Positions 1 through 7,923 of a stretch of DNA of 64,000 nt are shown in pieces. The stretch is from Agrobacterium vitis (GTDB taxonomy: Bacteria > Pseudomonadota > Alphaproteobacteria > Rhizobiales > Rhizobiaceae), in contig NZ_JACXXJ020000005.1 in the NCBI RefSeq assembly GCF_014926405.1, positions 873,001 to 937,000 of the forward strand, written 5' to 3'. Every line of letters starts with the position of its first letter. Within the stretch, counting starts at the first letter, position 1. Under the pieces are notes generated by a model, which saw only the letters and a list, made by a program, of their open reading frames with translations, made no database searches and had not been told where the DNA came from. A program made the position numbers and the translations under genes.

Positions 1-1
1 T

Positions 2-94
2 GGGGAGGCGCTTACAGCAACAATCTGGCTGGCGACCTATGGTCAAGCCGCAGCATCCGTGGCGCAACAGGCCGCGCGGGCGGGAGTTTACTGA
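2..94 (+). CDS. C-terminal end of a probable ArsR-type regulator/SAM methyltransferase (partial)
   Basis: A frame is open from the window edge to a TGA at 92-94 and overlaps the metF start by one base (TGATG), which suggests translational coupling. Only about 30 codons are visible. The ending, with the stretch LTATIWLATYG, resembles as I remember it the C-terminus of the ArsR-family regulator with a methyltransferase domain that commonly precedes metF in rhizobia. The fragment is too short to show a domain, so the family name rests on context and a weak resemblance. Confidence 0.5.
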   Translation, partial: GEALTATIWLATYGQAAASVAQQAARAGVY

Positions 95-1011
95 TGGCAC
101 ACACATCTTCCAAAAGAGATCAGGCACGGCCCTTCAAACTGTCCTTTGAATTCTTTCCGCCGAAATCCGAGGAGATGGAAGCCCAGCTCTGGGCAACGGT
201 CGATGAGCTGACCGGCTGGGCGCCGGAATTCGTCTCGGTTACCTACGGCGCTGGCGGCACCACCAAGGCGCCGACCCTGGCCGCTGTGCGCCGCTTGCTG
301 GCGGAAACGCCACTCGCCACCGCATCGCATCTCACATGCGTCGGTGCGACACGCGAGGAAATCGCCCAGGTGGTCGAGGATTTTCGGGCGGTTGGCGTCA
401 AGCATTTCGTGGCACTGCGCGGCGATCCACCGACCGGTGTCGGTTCGGCCTATCAACCCCATCCGGGTGGTTTTGAGAATGCGGCAGCCTTGGTGAAGGG
501 CTTGAAAGAGCTTGGCGATTTTGAGATCTCCGTCTCGGCCTATCCGGAAAAGCATCCGGAAAGCGCCGATCTCGCCATGGATCTCGACATGTTGAAACGC
601 AAGGTCGACAACGGCGCGACCCGGGCGCTCACTCAATTTTTCTTCGATAACGAACTTTTCGAGCGCTATCTCGAAAAGGTCCGGGCCGCCGGGATCAGCA
701 TTCCTATCGTGCCGGGCATCATGCCGATCCTCAACCTCACCCAGTTGAAGCGCTTTGCTGGAATGTGCGGCACATCCGTTCCCGCCATGCTGGACCAGCG
801 TTTCGAAGGGCTGGACGACAAGCCCACTGAGCGCGCCAGTGTCGCCGCGGCACTGGCTGCCGAGCAGATCGCCGACCTGCAGGCGCGCGGTATCGACGAA
901 TTCCATATCTATACGATGAACCGGGCCCCGCTGGTCAATGCCACGCTGGAACGGCTGGGATTGCAGCGATCTGATACCAAAGCCGCCGACCGGGCAGGGG
1001 TGGTGGCGTAA
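94..1011 (+). CDS. metF: Methylenetetrahydrofolate reductase
   Basis: The 305-residue product matches the MetF family in length and layout. It reduces 5,10-methylene-THF to 5-methyl-THF with FAD and NADH, supplying the methyl group for methionine synthesis in the cytoplasm. Visible family features are the N-terminal SFEFFPPKSEE, the VTYGAGGTT strand, the LRGDPP segment near residue 110 and the FFDN / PGIMPI segments in the second half of the barrel. The ATG at 94 overlaps the stop of the preceding frame by one base, so the gene is probably co-transcribed with its presumed ArsR-type regulator. A hairpin terminator follows at about 1174-1212. Confidence 0.96.
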   Translation: MAHTSSKRDQARPFKLSFEFFPPKSEEMEAQLWATVDELTGWAPEFVSVTYGAGGTTKAPTLAAVRRLLAETPLATASHLTCVGATREEIAQVVEDFRAVGVKHFVALRGDPPTGVGSAYQPHPGGFENAAALVKGLKELGDFEISVSAYPEKHPESADLAMDLDMLKRKVDNGATRALTQFFFDNELFERYLEKVRAAGISIPIVPGIMPILNLTQLKRFAGMCGTSVPAMLDQRFEGLDDKPTERASVAAALAAEQIADLQARGIDEFHIYTMNRAPLVNATLERLGLQRSDTKAADRAGVVA

Positions 1012-1173
1012 AGCGTGCAACAATTTTGCGATAAGGATAAAGCAAAAACGCAAAACCTTAAAGCGTGAGACGCTTACCTGATCGCGACATGCTTGATAGC
1101 GGAGACGAGGGCGGTTTTCTGCTGGTTCTCCGCAATTGACGAGCCATTTGTTGGCTCATCAATCTCGCTCAAT

Positions 1174-1212
1174 AAAAACCGCCGTGCGCCATCAAGGGCG
1201 CACGGCGTTTTT
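1174..1212. terminator. Bidirectional hairpin terminator between metF and the small peptide gene
   Basis: The arms GCCGTGCGCC and GGGCGCACGGC flank a short ATCAA loop, with an A-run on the left and a T-run on the right. This is a classic intrinsic terminator that could work in both directions and serves the convergent genes metF (+) and the peptide gene (-). A second small hairpin (GAGCCA/TGGCTC) lies just upstream at 1141-1157. Confidence 0.85.
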
Positions 1213-1286
1213 AGCATAGTTGATGATGAAAAGTGTCATGGCGGTCCATGCCGCCGCCGCATACGGTGTTGGAGTTGTTGTCGTCC

Positions 1287-1364
1287 TCAGATGAAAAGCA
1301 TCGCTGCGACAAAAAGAAACGCTACTCCGACTGCCAGGATGTTGAACGAACGTGTCAGTCCCAT
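1287..1364 (-). CDS. 25-residue single-span membrane peptide
   Basis: A very short frame reads MGLTRSFNILAVG and then a run of hydrophobic residues to its end, AAMLFI. It would make one transmembrane helix with almost no soluble part. The start is supported by a strong ribosome binding site, AAGGGAG, six bases before the ATG. The upstream extension of the frame lacks such a site. The gene faces metF across a bidirectional terminator and has its own upstream space of about 230 bases. The function is unknown. Small single-span peptides often regulate larger membrane proteins, but nothing here names a partner. The call depends on the RBS and the clean hydrophobic composition. Confidence 0.5.
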   Translation of the reverse strand: MGLTRSFNILAVGVAFLFVAAMLFI

Positions 1365-1597
1365 CTCGGTCTCCCTTGCGTTAACAGTTAAAGAATATGA
1401 CCGTTTCGTGTCATTTGAAAAGCGAAATTTGTGCTGCGATGCAGCAGCCTGTCTGTATAAGCCCTTGGAAGAAAAGGTAACGTACGGAAACATATTGTTA
1501 AAATTGCGTGATAACGAAATATTTCATCGTTAATGGCGGCAATGTCATCGGCTTGAATCTGCACCGTTCCAGGACGGACGACTCGGTTTTGGTGAGG

Positions 1598-2599
1598 TCA
1601 GGGACTGCGCAATGCTGTTGGCGTTCCGCCGTGCAACTTTTTCCAGGCGCGGCGCATGTGTCGGGTGGATGCAAAACCAGAGCGTTGCGCAACGGTTTCC
1701 ATATCCAACCGCGAAGCGGTGACCAGCTGATGGGCCAAGGCGACCCGAAGGCGGTTGACATAATCGGTTACGCTCATGCCGGTTTGCTCGTTAAACAGGC
1801 GCGAGAGGCTACGGGCGCTGGTGGCCGCAATGGCTGCCATGCTGGCAACCGTCCAGTGAGCGGCGGGGTCAGCCGAAACCGCATCCTGCACCTTGTGAAT
1901 GACGGGATGGATATGATTACGCCCCTCAAGCCATGGGGAGAGTTGCGGGTCGTTCCCCGCCCGGCGCAGATAAACGACCAGGTAACGGGCAACGTTGAGT
2001 GCTATCGTGTGTCCTGCCTCTTCTGCTACCAAGGCCAGCATCATGTCGATACCGGCGGTGATGCCTGCCGTGCTCAACCTGTCCCGGTCCTGGATATAGA
2101 GGCGATTTTCCGCCACTTTTGCGGTGGGTGCCAACTGCCGCAACTCATCAATCTCGGTGTGGTGAGCGGTACAGGTATAACCTTCCAATAGTCCGGCGCG
2201 GGCCGCCAACAAGGCGCCAGAGCAAATGGTGACGAGCTTTACACCTGGCCGGACAGCAGACCGCAACCAGGCGACGATAGCGGCCTCATGGAGAAGATCG
2301 TCCGGCTCCGGCTCCGCATCGATTGCACCGAGCGGATGTGCGGCATTGCCCAGGACGATAATCATCGCGCCGTCGGCTACGGCATCCGGCAGCGGTTCGA
2401 TCCCGGCAAGCGCCAGGCCGACCGAGCTGTTGACGTGGGGGGAGGGACCGACATATCGAACCGTGAACCGCACACTGTCCTGCTCAAGATTGGCCTTGCG
2501 CAGGACTTCCATCGGCCCTGCCAGATCCAGCAGCAGCAGGCGTGGCGGCACGACGACGATCATTTCGATAAGGCGCTGCGGCGGGATCAGTCCTGTCAT
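1598..2599 (-). CDS. GlxA-family AraC-type transcriptional regulator with DJ-1/PfpI-like domain
   Basis: The 333-residue protein has the two-part GlxA layout. The N-terminal half is a class I glutamine amidotransferase-like DJ-1/PfpI fold (about residues 10-180) with the nucleophile-elbow motif TICSGALLAARAG. The C-terminal part is an AraC-type double helix-turn-helix (about 220-325) containing SARSLSRLFNEQTGMS and the second helix GFASTRHMRRAW. The amidase-like domain normally acts as a sensor rather than an enzyme. The ATG at 2599 was preferred over upstream in-frame codons because it begins five bases after the isochorismatase stop. The two genes therefore form an operon, and the regulator may control the hydrolase. 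The ligand is not deducible. Confidence 0.9.
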   Translation of the reverse strand: MTGLIPPQRLIEMIVVVPPRLLLLDLAGPMEVLRKANLEQDSVRFTVRYVGPSPHVNSSVGLALAGIEPLPDAVADGAMIIVLGNAAHPLGAIDAEPEPDDLLHEAAIVAWLRSAVRPGVKLVTICSGALLAARAGLLEGYTCTAHHTEIDELRQLAPTAKVAENRLYIQDRDRLSTAGITAGIDMMLALVAEEAGHTIALNVARYLVVYLRRAGNDPQLSPWLEGRNHIHPVIHKVQDAVSADPAAHWTVASMAAIAATSARSLSRLFNEQTGMSVTDYVNRLRVALAHQLVTASRLDMETVAQRSGFASTRHMRRAWKKLHGGTPTALRSP

Positions 2600-2604
2600 C
2601 AAGT

Positions 2605-3171
2605 CTATGCCGCGAGTGTTGTGGGTGGGAGTGACAATGCCTGCTCGACCGTGGCAATGCGCGCGAAGCGACCGGCCAAAACCAGTTCGGTGCGGGCGCG
2701 GATCTCCGCCGCGCTCCATTCACGGCCCTGATCGTCGGTCATCGGAAAGGTGAGGGTGGCTTCACCAACAAAATCCACGCTATAGCCCAGGTCCGAAGCA
2801 TGACGTGTCGTGGTTTCGCAACATTGCTCCGTACGGATACCTGATACGATCACATGGCGGATATTGTTTCGGGTCAGCCAGACATCAAGCCCCGTACCAA
2901 CCAGCGCGCTATGCCGATGCTTGCGGAAAACCGCATCCGGTTCAATCGTCAAAGGGGACAGTGTGGAGACGAATCCGGAGGCCTCGCTAAAAGGGCCAGT
3001 GTCGTTCAAATGGAAAATCTGCACGGTGGCAATGCCCGCCTTGCGGGCGCCATCAATCAACGCCTGCTGCCGCTCCAGATAGGCGGGCAACTCGTCCTCG
3101 CGGAAATAGGAACTGTGGCGGAAGGATTGCTGTGCGTCGATGACCAGCAGGGCGGTGTCGGAATGTGTCAT
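2605..3171 (-). CDS. Isochorismatase-family cysteine hydrolase
   Basis: The 188-residue protein has the family's catalytic Asp in VIDAQQSF, Lys in the VFRKHRHSAL segment and the nucleophilic Cys in IRTEQCCETT, preceded by VIVSG. Relatives hydrolyse isochorismate, nicotinamide, ureidoacrylate or similar amides, and the substrate cannot be read from the sequence. The start chosen is the ATG at 3171, which has GGAGG eight bases upstream. Two earlier in-frame starts (ATG at 3177 and TTG at 3186) lie too close to or before that site. It is the first gene of a two-gene operon with the GlxA-type regulator, a pairing seen in other proteobacteria. Confidence 0.88.
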   Translation of the reverse strand: MTHSDTALLVIDAQQSFRHSSYFREDELPAYLERQQALIDGARKAGIATVQIFHLNDTGPFSEASGFVSTLSPLTIEPDAVFRKHRHSALVGTGLDVWLTRNNIRHVIVSGIRTEQCCETTTRHASDLGYSVDFVGEATLTFPMTDDQGREWSAAEIRARTELVLAGRFARIATVEQALSLPPTTLAA

Positions 3172-3317
3172 GGCCATTGCCTCCAAGGGAGCTTTTATCG
3201 TGAAGATGATGTCAGTCTAACGATGAAATTCCCCGGCGAAATACCGCTTTCTGACGAGGATGGGACAAATCGCGCCAATCTTTATTGACGATGCGCTCTG
3301 CTCTGTCGAGCATGAAA

Positions 3318-3342
3318 AAGCCGCGCACTCATGAGAATGCGC
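3318..3342 (-). terminator. Intrinsic terminator after the murein hydrolase genes
   Basis: The arms CCGCGCA and TGCGCGG at 3319-3325 and 3336-3342 form a hairpin. Reading leftwards it is followed by CTTTTT, as expected for a terminator of the leftward genes ending at 3373. Confidence 0.75.
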
Positions 3343-3372
3343 GGTTAAAACAACCGGAATTTTTGCTGAGGC

Positions 3373-4563
3373 TTAAAGTGCGGCCAACAGCGCCGGCGTT
3401 GGCCAGCCATCGGCAGGGATATTCCGCTTCAGCTGTTCCTTCTGCACGGCGTCACGGGTGCCGCCGCCCAGAATGCCGTCGATCTCGCCGACATCATAGC
3501 CGAGACCCTTCAGCTTGGTCTGCAATTCCTTCATCTGCACATCGGTCAATCCCTGTTCCGGATTGCCCTTCAGATAAGCCTCGGCACCTTCGAGACGTGT
3601 GGCGAAATAGGCGGCAGAGGTCGTGTAGATAAACGACTTGTTCCATTCCAGATAAATGCCGAAATTGGGATAGGTGATGAAGGCCGGTCCCTTGCGGCCC
3701 TGCGGCAGTACCAGTTCGCCCTCCAGATCGGCAAATTTGGTATTGCCATCGCGCGGCTTGACGCCGAGCTTGAACCAGTCGCCTGCCTTCATGCCGCTGT
3801 CGAAGCCGCTCTTTTCCCAGGGCAGGGTGTCCGGCACGGTGACTTCCTGAATCCACGGCTCACCGCGTTTGAAGCCGAGGTGCTGGATGAATTTCGCCGC
3901 CGTCATGATTGCATCGGGTGAGCTGGATTTCAGCGCCACATGGCCATCGCCATCGCCATCGACGCCGAAGGCAACGATATCCTTGGGCAGCATCTGCACC
4001 TGGCCAACTTCACCGGCCCAGGCACCGGTATTGGTGGCGGGGTCGAGATCGCCATGCTGAACCATGGTGATCAGAGCCAGCAATTGCGGGCGAAACAGTT
4101 CCGGGCGGCGGCAATCATGCGCCAGCGTTACCAGCGCATTGCGGGTGTTGAAATCGCCTTGGACAGCGCCGAAATCGGTTTCCATCGCCCAGAAGGCGGC
4201 GATCACGCCGGGGGCAACGCCGTATTCTTTTTCGGCCCGGTCGAAGACCGCGCTATATTGCTGCAATTTCTGCTTTCCCTGGTCCAACCGGCCTTTGGAA
4301 ACGGTGCGGGAGGAAAATTCGGTAAAGGTCTGTTTGAACACGCCCTGGGCGCGGTCGCGGCCCAGCACTTTCTGGTCGATTTGCGCACCGGCCAGTGCCT
4401 TGTCGGCAGCCTCGGCCGACGCGCCATTGGCAACAGCTTCCGCCTTGACGCCAGCCAGAAAAGCGCTGAGATCACCGCCGCATTGCGGTGCCTGGGCAAA
4501 GGCCGTGCCGGCCATAAGGCCGCTCAACATGGCTGCGAGCGTGAAGCGAGACAGGATATGCAT
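3373..4563 (-). CDS. Exported lytic murein transglycosylase (MltB type) with peptidoglycan-binding domain
   Basis: The 396-residue precursor starts with a signal peptide ending in GTAFA-QAP. The SLT_2/MltB catalytic domain follows (about 30-320), with the catalytic Glu in AAFWAMETDFG and the later GEVGQVQMLPKD segment. A PG_binding_1 domain closes the protein (about 335-395, LKGLGYDVGEIDG). The enzyme cleaves the MurNAc-GlcNAc bond in the periplasm and forms 1,6-anhydro ends. The frame is open upstream, but the ATG at 4563 is the only start that puts the signal peptide at the N-terminus. The gene lies 116 bases after a GH25 lysozyme gene on the same strand, making a small wall-turnover cluster. 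Confidence 0.93.
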   Translation of the reverse strand: MHILSRFTLAAMLSGLMAGTAFAQAPQCGGDLSAFLAGVKAEAVANGASAEAADKALAGAQIDQKVLGRDRAQGVFKQTFTEFSSRTVSKGRLDQGKQKLQQYSAVFDRAEKEYGVAPGVIAAFWAMETDFGAVQGDFNTRNALVTLAHDCRRPELFRPQLLALITMVQHGDLDPATNTGAWAGEVGQVQMLPKDIVAFGVDGDGDGHVALKSSSPDAIMTAAKFIQHLGFKRGEPWIQEVTVPDTLPWEKSGFDSGMKAGDWFKLGVKPRDGNTKFADLEGELVLPQGRKGPAFITYPNFGIYLEWNKSFIYTTSAAYFATRLEGAEAYLKGNPEQGLTDVQMKELQTKLKGLGYDVGEIDGILGGGTRDAVQKEQLKRNIPADGWPTPALLAAL

Positions 4564-4679
4564 GGATAAAGCCCCCGGATATGAAAAGAACATGCTCCGC
4601 TCTGCCCAAGCTTTGTGACGGAAGCATGGAGAGGAGCCGGGTTTTGCCCGGCATGACGCAAAACTCCGGTCTGGAATTG

Positions 4680-5498
4680 TCAGTTTGCTGCGGTTTGCTG
4701 GGTCGGTAATGAGACGGCCTGCACCCATTTGCGCCAGTTCTGCTGGGTACCCGCAAAGACGTTTATGTCGGTATCGCCCTTGATGCCGGGGATGACGCCG
4801 GTCGAGGTATATTGCCAGAAGGCCCAGCGGCGGTCTGGATAGATTTCCGAGGGGTGCTTGGCGACGGCGCGGACCCAGAAATAATGATCCTGGAACGCGC
4901 CTTGCAAATTGTCCTTATGAAAATCGACCGATGTATAGATGATCGGCCGCTTGCCGTAATAGGCTTCCAGCCGGTCCATGAAGCGTTTCATCTCGCTGCG
5001 CACCACCTCAGCCGGGGGGCGTTTGGTGCAGGTCTTGGACGTGTGGTTCCACTCAACATCCAGAACGGGCGGCATGTCCATCGAGGCCTTCGGCACATTG
5101 GCGATGAACCAGTCGGCCTGCTCGTCGGCGCTGGAGCAGAAATAGTAGAAATGATAGGGCGCATGTGGCAGGCCAGCGGCATTGGCCTGCTGCCAGTAAT
5201 CCGCAAATTTCGGATCGATCACATCCTTGCCTTCTGTGGCCTTGATGAAGGCGAAGGAGACGCCGGACTGGCGGACCTGCATCCAGTTGATATTACCGTT
5301 CCATTTCGACACGTCGATGCCGTGCACCTGATGGCGATGCGGGGAATTGATGCCGAAGTCCTGCGGGTCCTTGTCCTGGAATTTTGGCTGGATCGAGCCG
5401 GTTTCCATGAAATCGTAGCTCGTCGAAGTACAGGACGCCATTGCCAAACAAATCGGAATAAGTGCCAGGACCAGCGACCGCATCGAAAACCCATTCAT
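4680..5498 (-). CDS. GH25 family lysozyme, probable lipoprotein
   Basis: The 272-residue protein carries a GH25 N,O-diacetylmuramidase domain (about residues 58-255). The family's N-terminal Asp is in HGIDVSKWNG, the DVEWN strand supplies the catalytic Asp/Glu pair, and the late QYTS segment is also typical. The N-terminus has a hydrophobic stretch ending in LAMASC, which could be a lipobox with Cys23 lipidated. Position -3 is Met, so this is not certain. It would hydrolyse the glycan backbone in the periplasm. The next gene downstream is an MltB-type transglycosylase. An alternative start is the Met codon at 5483. Confidence 0.9.
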   Translation of the reverse strand: MNGFSMRSLVLALIPICLAMASCTSTSYDFMETGSIQPKFQDKDPQDFGINSPHRHQVHGIDVSKWNGNINWMQVRQSGVSFAFIKATEGKDVIDPKFADYWQQANAAGLPHAPYHFYYFCSSADEQADWFIANVPKASMDMPPVLDVEWNHTSKTCTKRPPAEVVRSEMKRFMDRLEAYYGKRPIIYTSVDFHKDNLQGAFQDHYFWVRAVAKHPSEIYPDRRWAFWQYTSTGVIPGIKGDTDINVFAGTQQNWRKWVQAVSLPTQQTAAN

Positions 5499-5667
5499 TC
5501 AACTGTTATGCCAAGGCAGCGCATGCCCATGGCAAGATCAAAAGACGCGGAAAATCAGGAGATCACCGATCCGATGAAGCCAGACTGGGAAACCTCCAGC
5601 CTGACTTTGCTTCATCATCGTTAAAATGTGGTTATTTTCAACCGCTCATATCGATAGATCGAAAATA

Positions 5668-5684
5668 CCGGCCTATTGGGCCGG
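5668..5684 (-). terminator. Possible terminator after btaB
   Basis: CCGGCC and GGCCGG pair around a five-base loop, and leftward reading is followed by TATTTTC. The stem is short but GC-only, and the site sits 17 bases past the btaB stop. Confidence 0.45.
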
Positions 5685-5700
5685 AAAGAGCAGCGAACTC

Positions 5701-6387
5701 TCAGGCCGCTGGGCGGCGGATAATGGCATGCCACGCATAGCCACGATAGAGCGGTGAAAAGCTCAGTGTTGCGCCTGCGGCTTCAGTCTGGGCGGCCAGT
5801 TCGTCGCGCAGATTGGCCCGTGGCGTGACGTGAAACCGGGCAAGCCAGGCATGTAGGCCTGTTCGGAACCAGCCTGGCAATTGTTCCTGCTGGCCAAAAT
5901 CGACGATATGCAGCGAGCCGCCGGGGTTTAAGGCGGCAAGCGAACAGGCAATTGCTTTTTGCCAGTCGGGGATCATCGACAGGGCATAGGAAATCAGCAC
6001 GCGGTCGAAACCGGTCACGGCAAAATCCGCGGCGGTGAACGCCGAAGCGTCGGCGATGCGCAGATCTGGCTGGCGGGGGCGACCGCGAAAGTTACGCCTT
6101 GCCTGCACCAGCATTTCGCTGGAAATGTCGAGACCATAGAGATGCGACATCGGATAGAGCCGTTCGGTGCAGATCAGGTTGCGGCCTGTGCCGCAGGCCA
6201 CTTCCAGCAGGCTACCATCCTTTGGCAGGTCCAGATCGACAATGGCGGTGTCACGCCCGAGCAGGTAATATTTGCGGGTCAGGTCATAGATATGACGCTG
6301 GCTGCGATAGACCTGATCCATCTTGCTGGCATGGTGCCGGTCCAAGTTCGGGCCGGAATGGTCCTGACCAATACGGGCATCGCTCAT
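5701..6387 (-). CDS. btaB: SAM-dependent N-methyltransferase of betaine lipid synthesis (BtaB)
   Basis: The 228-residue class I methyltransferase has motif I in LLEVACGTGRN (about residues 60-70), an acidic LDISSEM loop and the LNPGGSLHIVDFG strand. Together with the BtaA homologue immediately before it, it fits BtaB. BtaB trimethylates the homoserine headgroup to give diacylglyceryl-N,N,N-trimethylhomoserine (DGTS), the phosphorus-free lipid made by Sinorhizobium meliloti and Rhodobacter under phosphate starvation. Its start overlaps the btaA stop by four bases (ATGA), so the two are translationally coupled. The assignment from sequence alone would only be 'methyltransferase'; the neighbour makes it specific. 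Confidence 0.87.
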   Translation of the reverse strand: MSDARIGQDHSGPNLDRHHASKMDQVYRSQRHIYDLTRKYYLLGRDTAIVDLDLPKDGSLLEVACGTGRNLICTERLYPMSHLYGLDISSEMLVQARRNFRGRPRQPDLRIADASAFTAADFAVTGFDRVLISYALSMIPDWQKAIACSLAALNPGGSLHIVDFGQQEQLPGWFRTGLHAWLARFHVTPRANLRDELAAQTEAAGATLSFSPLYRGYAWHAIIRRPAA

Positions 6388-7631
6388 GCCGTCTTCTCAT
6401 AGATATGGAAGCCGCCGTAAATCGCCGAGCGGTCAAGCGCGTTGAAATGCACGGACAGCTCTTTCAGATAGGACCATTGCTCGGCGAGCGCCGGGGAAAT
6501 CCGACCTTCGATTACGCTTTTTTCGGCGGCGGTCCGGAAGATGACCCGCGCATCCTTGGCGGCGGTGCGGGTGATTTCGGTCCAGAGATCGTTCAACTGC
6601 TCGTCGGTCATCCAGTCCTGGGCATCGAGAAGAATGAAGCGGTCGACGCTGGCTGCGGGCTTGGTGGAGAGCAATTCGGTATAGCTGGCATGATGGACAT
6701 TGACGCGGTCGACGCTGGTGCGGATCGTGCGGTAATAATCGGCCCGCAGATAATCCGGCAGCGCGCCTTCATGGGATTTTGGATAGCGGCGGGCGAAGGC
6801 CTGCCAGGCAAAATAATTATCCCGCAGCGAGAAGTGACAGGCGAGCTTTTCCAGCCGACCTTTCAGCACCGGGGCAATGGTGCCGGTTTCCGAAACGCTG
6901 GCCAGTTCGTCATATTGCTGCGGCGGAATGCCGAGGCCGAACAGCGAGCTTTTGCGATTGGTCAGCCAGCGGATAACAGGCTTTTCAAACAGCGGCGCGA
7001 TGCGGGTTTCGAAAAACTGCCGTTGTTCGCGCGGGGTGCGGCACTGGGTGATTTCTTCCAGCTTGACGCCATGCAGGCGGGCCAGAAGATGCGTGGCGGT
7101 GATGAAGCGGCCCAAGAGGCCGGTACGGTAGAAATTGCCGTTGAACACCCGGATGCGGCGGCGTCCGGTCAGGGTGCGGCGGCTCCAGTAGCGCCGCGTG
7201 GTGGCGTCCAGATGCGGTGCCACATATTGCTCGACCATGGAGGCATTGCTGCGGGCATTGTCGGTTCCCAGCAGGCGCACCACGGCGGTGTGATCGGGCA
7301 GATGCCGGAAGGCGGCGAGCTTCAGCTTGTTGAGGGCGATGTGATGCGGGTTGAGATCGACGACGTCGATGCTGTCAGGCTCGCGCGACAGATAGGCCAG
7401 CATGTTGCAGCCACCGGAGCCGATGGTAACGATACGGTGTCCAGCGCCAAGCTGCATGGCCTGCATGTCGACATCCGGGTCTTCCCAGATCTGCGGATAG
7501 ACCAGGCCGGAAAACAGCAGGCCGAACAACCGTTCCGACAAGCCCTTGCGTGACAGTGCATTGTGTTGAAGCAGCGCCGATTTCAGCTTCTGGTTTTTGC
7601 GGAATCCGGCATCTGGAACAAGTTCTGTCAT
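6384..7631 (-). CDS. btaA: SAM:diacylglycerol 3-amino-3-carboxypropyl transferase (BtaA, DUF3419)
   Basis: The 415-residue protein matches BtaA in length and pattern. The N-terminal segment GLVYPQIWEDP is typical, and the SAM-binding motif is the unusual IGSGGCNML (about residues 70-78) followed by DVVDLNPHH. BtaA moves the aminocarboxypropyl group of SAM to diacylglycerol to form diacylglycerylhomoserine, the first step of DGTS synthesis at the inner membrane. btaB follows with a four-base overlap. A PhoB-box-like direct repeat lies about 48-65 bases upstream, in line with the phosphate control known for the S. meliloti genes. The intergenic space is shared with the divergent serine hydrolase gene. 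Confidence 0.92.
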   Translation of the reverse strand: MTELVPDAGFRKNQKLKSALLQHNALSRKGLSERLFGLLFSGLVYPQIWEDPDVDMQAMQLGAGHRIVTIGSGGCNMLAYLSREPDSIDVVDLNPHHIALNKLKLAAFRHLPDHTAVVRLLGTDNARSNASMVEQYVAPHLDATTRRYWSRRTLTGRRRIRVFNGNFYRTGLLGRFITATHLLARLHGVKLEEITQCRTPREQRQFFETRIAPLFEKPVIRWLTNRKSSLFGLGIPPQQYDELASVSETGTIAPVLKGRLEKLACHFSLRDNYFAWQAFARRYPKSHEGALPDYLRADYYRTIRTSVDRVNVHHASYTELLSTKPAASVDRFILLDAQDWMTDEQLNDLWTEITRTAAKDARVIFRTAAEKSVIEGRISPALAEQWSYLKELSVHFNALDRSAIYGGFHIYEKTA

Positions 7632-7678
7632 GTGAAGGGTGCCCCGTTCTGAAGTTTTTATCGGAATAGTGGTTGTCC

Positions 7679-7696
7679 ACTACAGTTTGATGACGG
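7679..7696 (-). promoter_or_regulatory. Candidate PhoB box upstream of btaA
   Basis: On the minus strand the sequence is CCGTCAT, CAAA, CTGTAGT. It matches the two-unit PHO box (CTGTCAT, four bases, CTGTCAT; units 11 bp apart) at 11 of 14 defined positions. The site ends 48 bases before the btaA ATG. A TATTC-like hexamer follows about 10 bases later, where a -10 element would be expected. The role is inferred from the known PhoB dependence of betaine lipid synthesis in rhizobia. Confidence 0.55.
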
Positions 7697-7923
7697 GGCC
7701 TGTTGACCAGTGGCCGGGCTGCGCGCCCGGTGAAAATACCGTGGTTTTTCAACCGTCATCCCCTTTCATGCCCGCTGTAATCATGCTTGCATGCAGACCT
7801 CGTGTGGCGGGTTGTGAAACAGAATCACCTTTCCGCTCCAGGTTATTGTTTAAGCATCGGATTTTCCGGATGTCGGTTCACAGTTCCCGATCCGCGACAC
7901 CATCCGGGGCGGGAGGAAATCGC

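Noticed and set aside
1012..1080. AAAGCGT and GCAAAA motifs after metF as a further mosaic repeat
   Set aside because: Only loose likeness to the repeat core; the paired arms seen in the other copies are not clear.
1093..1533. A 146-codon plus-strand frame after metF
   Set aside because: It crosses the terminator hairpin and lies antisense to the 25-residue peptide gene; no RBS and no family resemblance.
6099..7553. A 484-codon frame on the plus strand
   Set aside because: Antisense to btaA/btaB, both recognised and coupled by an ATGA overlap.
7741..7775. A second possible PHO box (CCGTCAT and CTTTCAT) before the serine hydrolase
   Set aside because: The two halves are 10 bp apart rather than 11, and the serine hydrolase has no known link to phosphate control.
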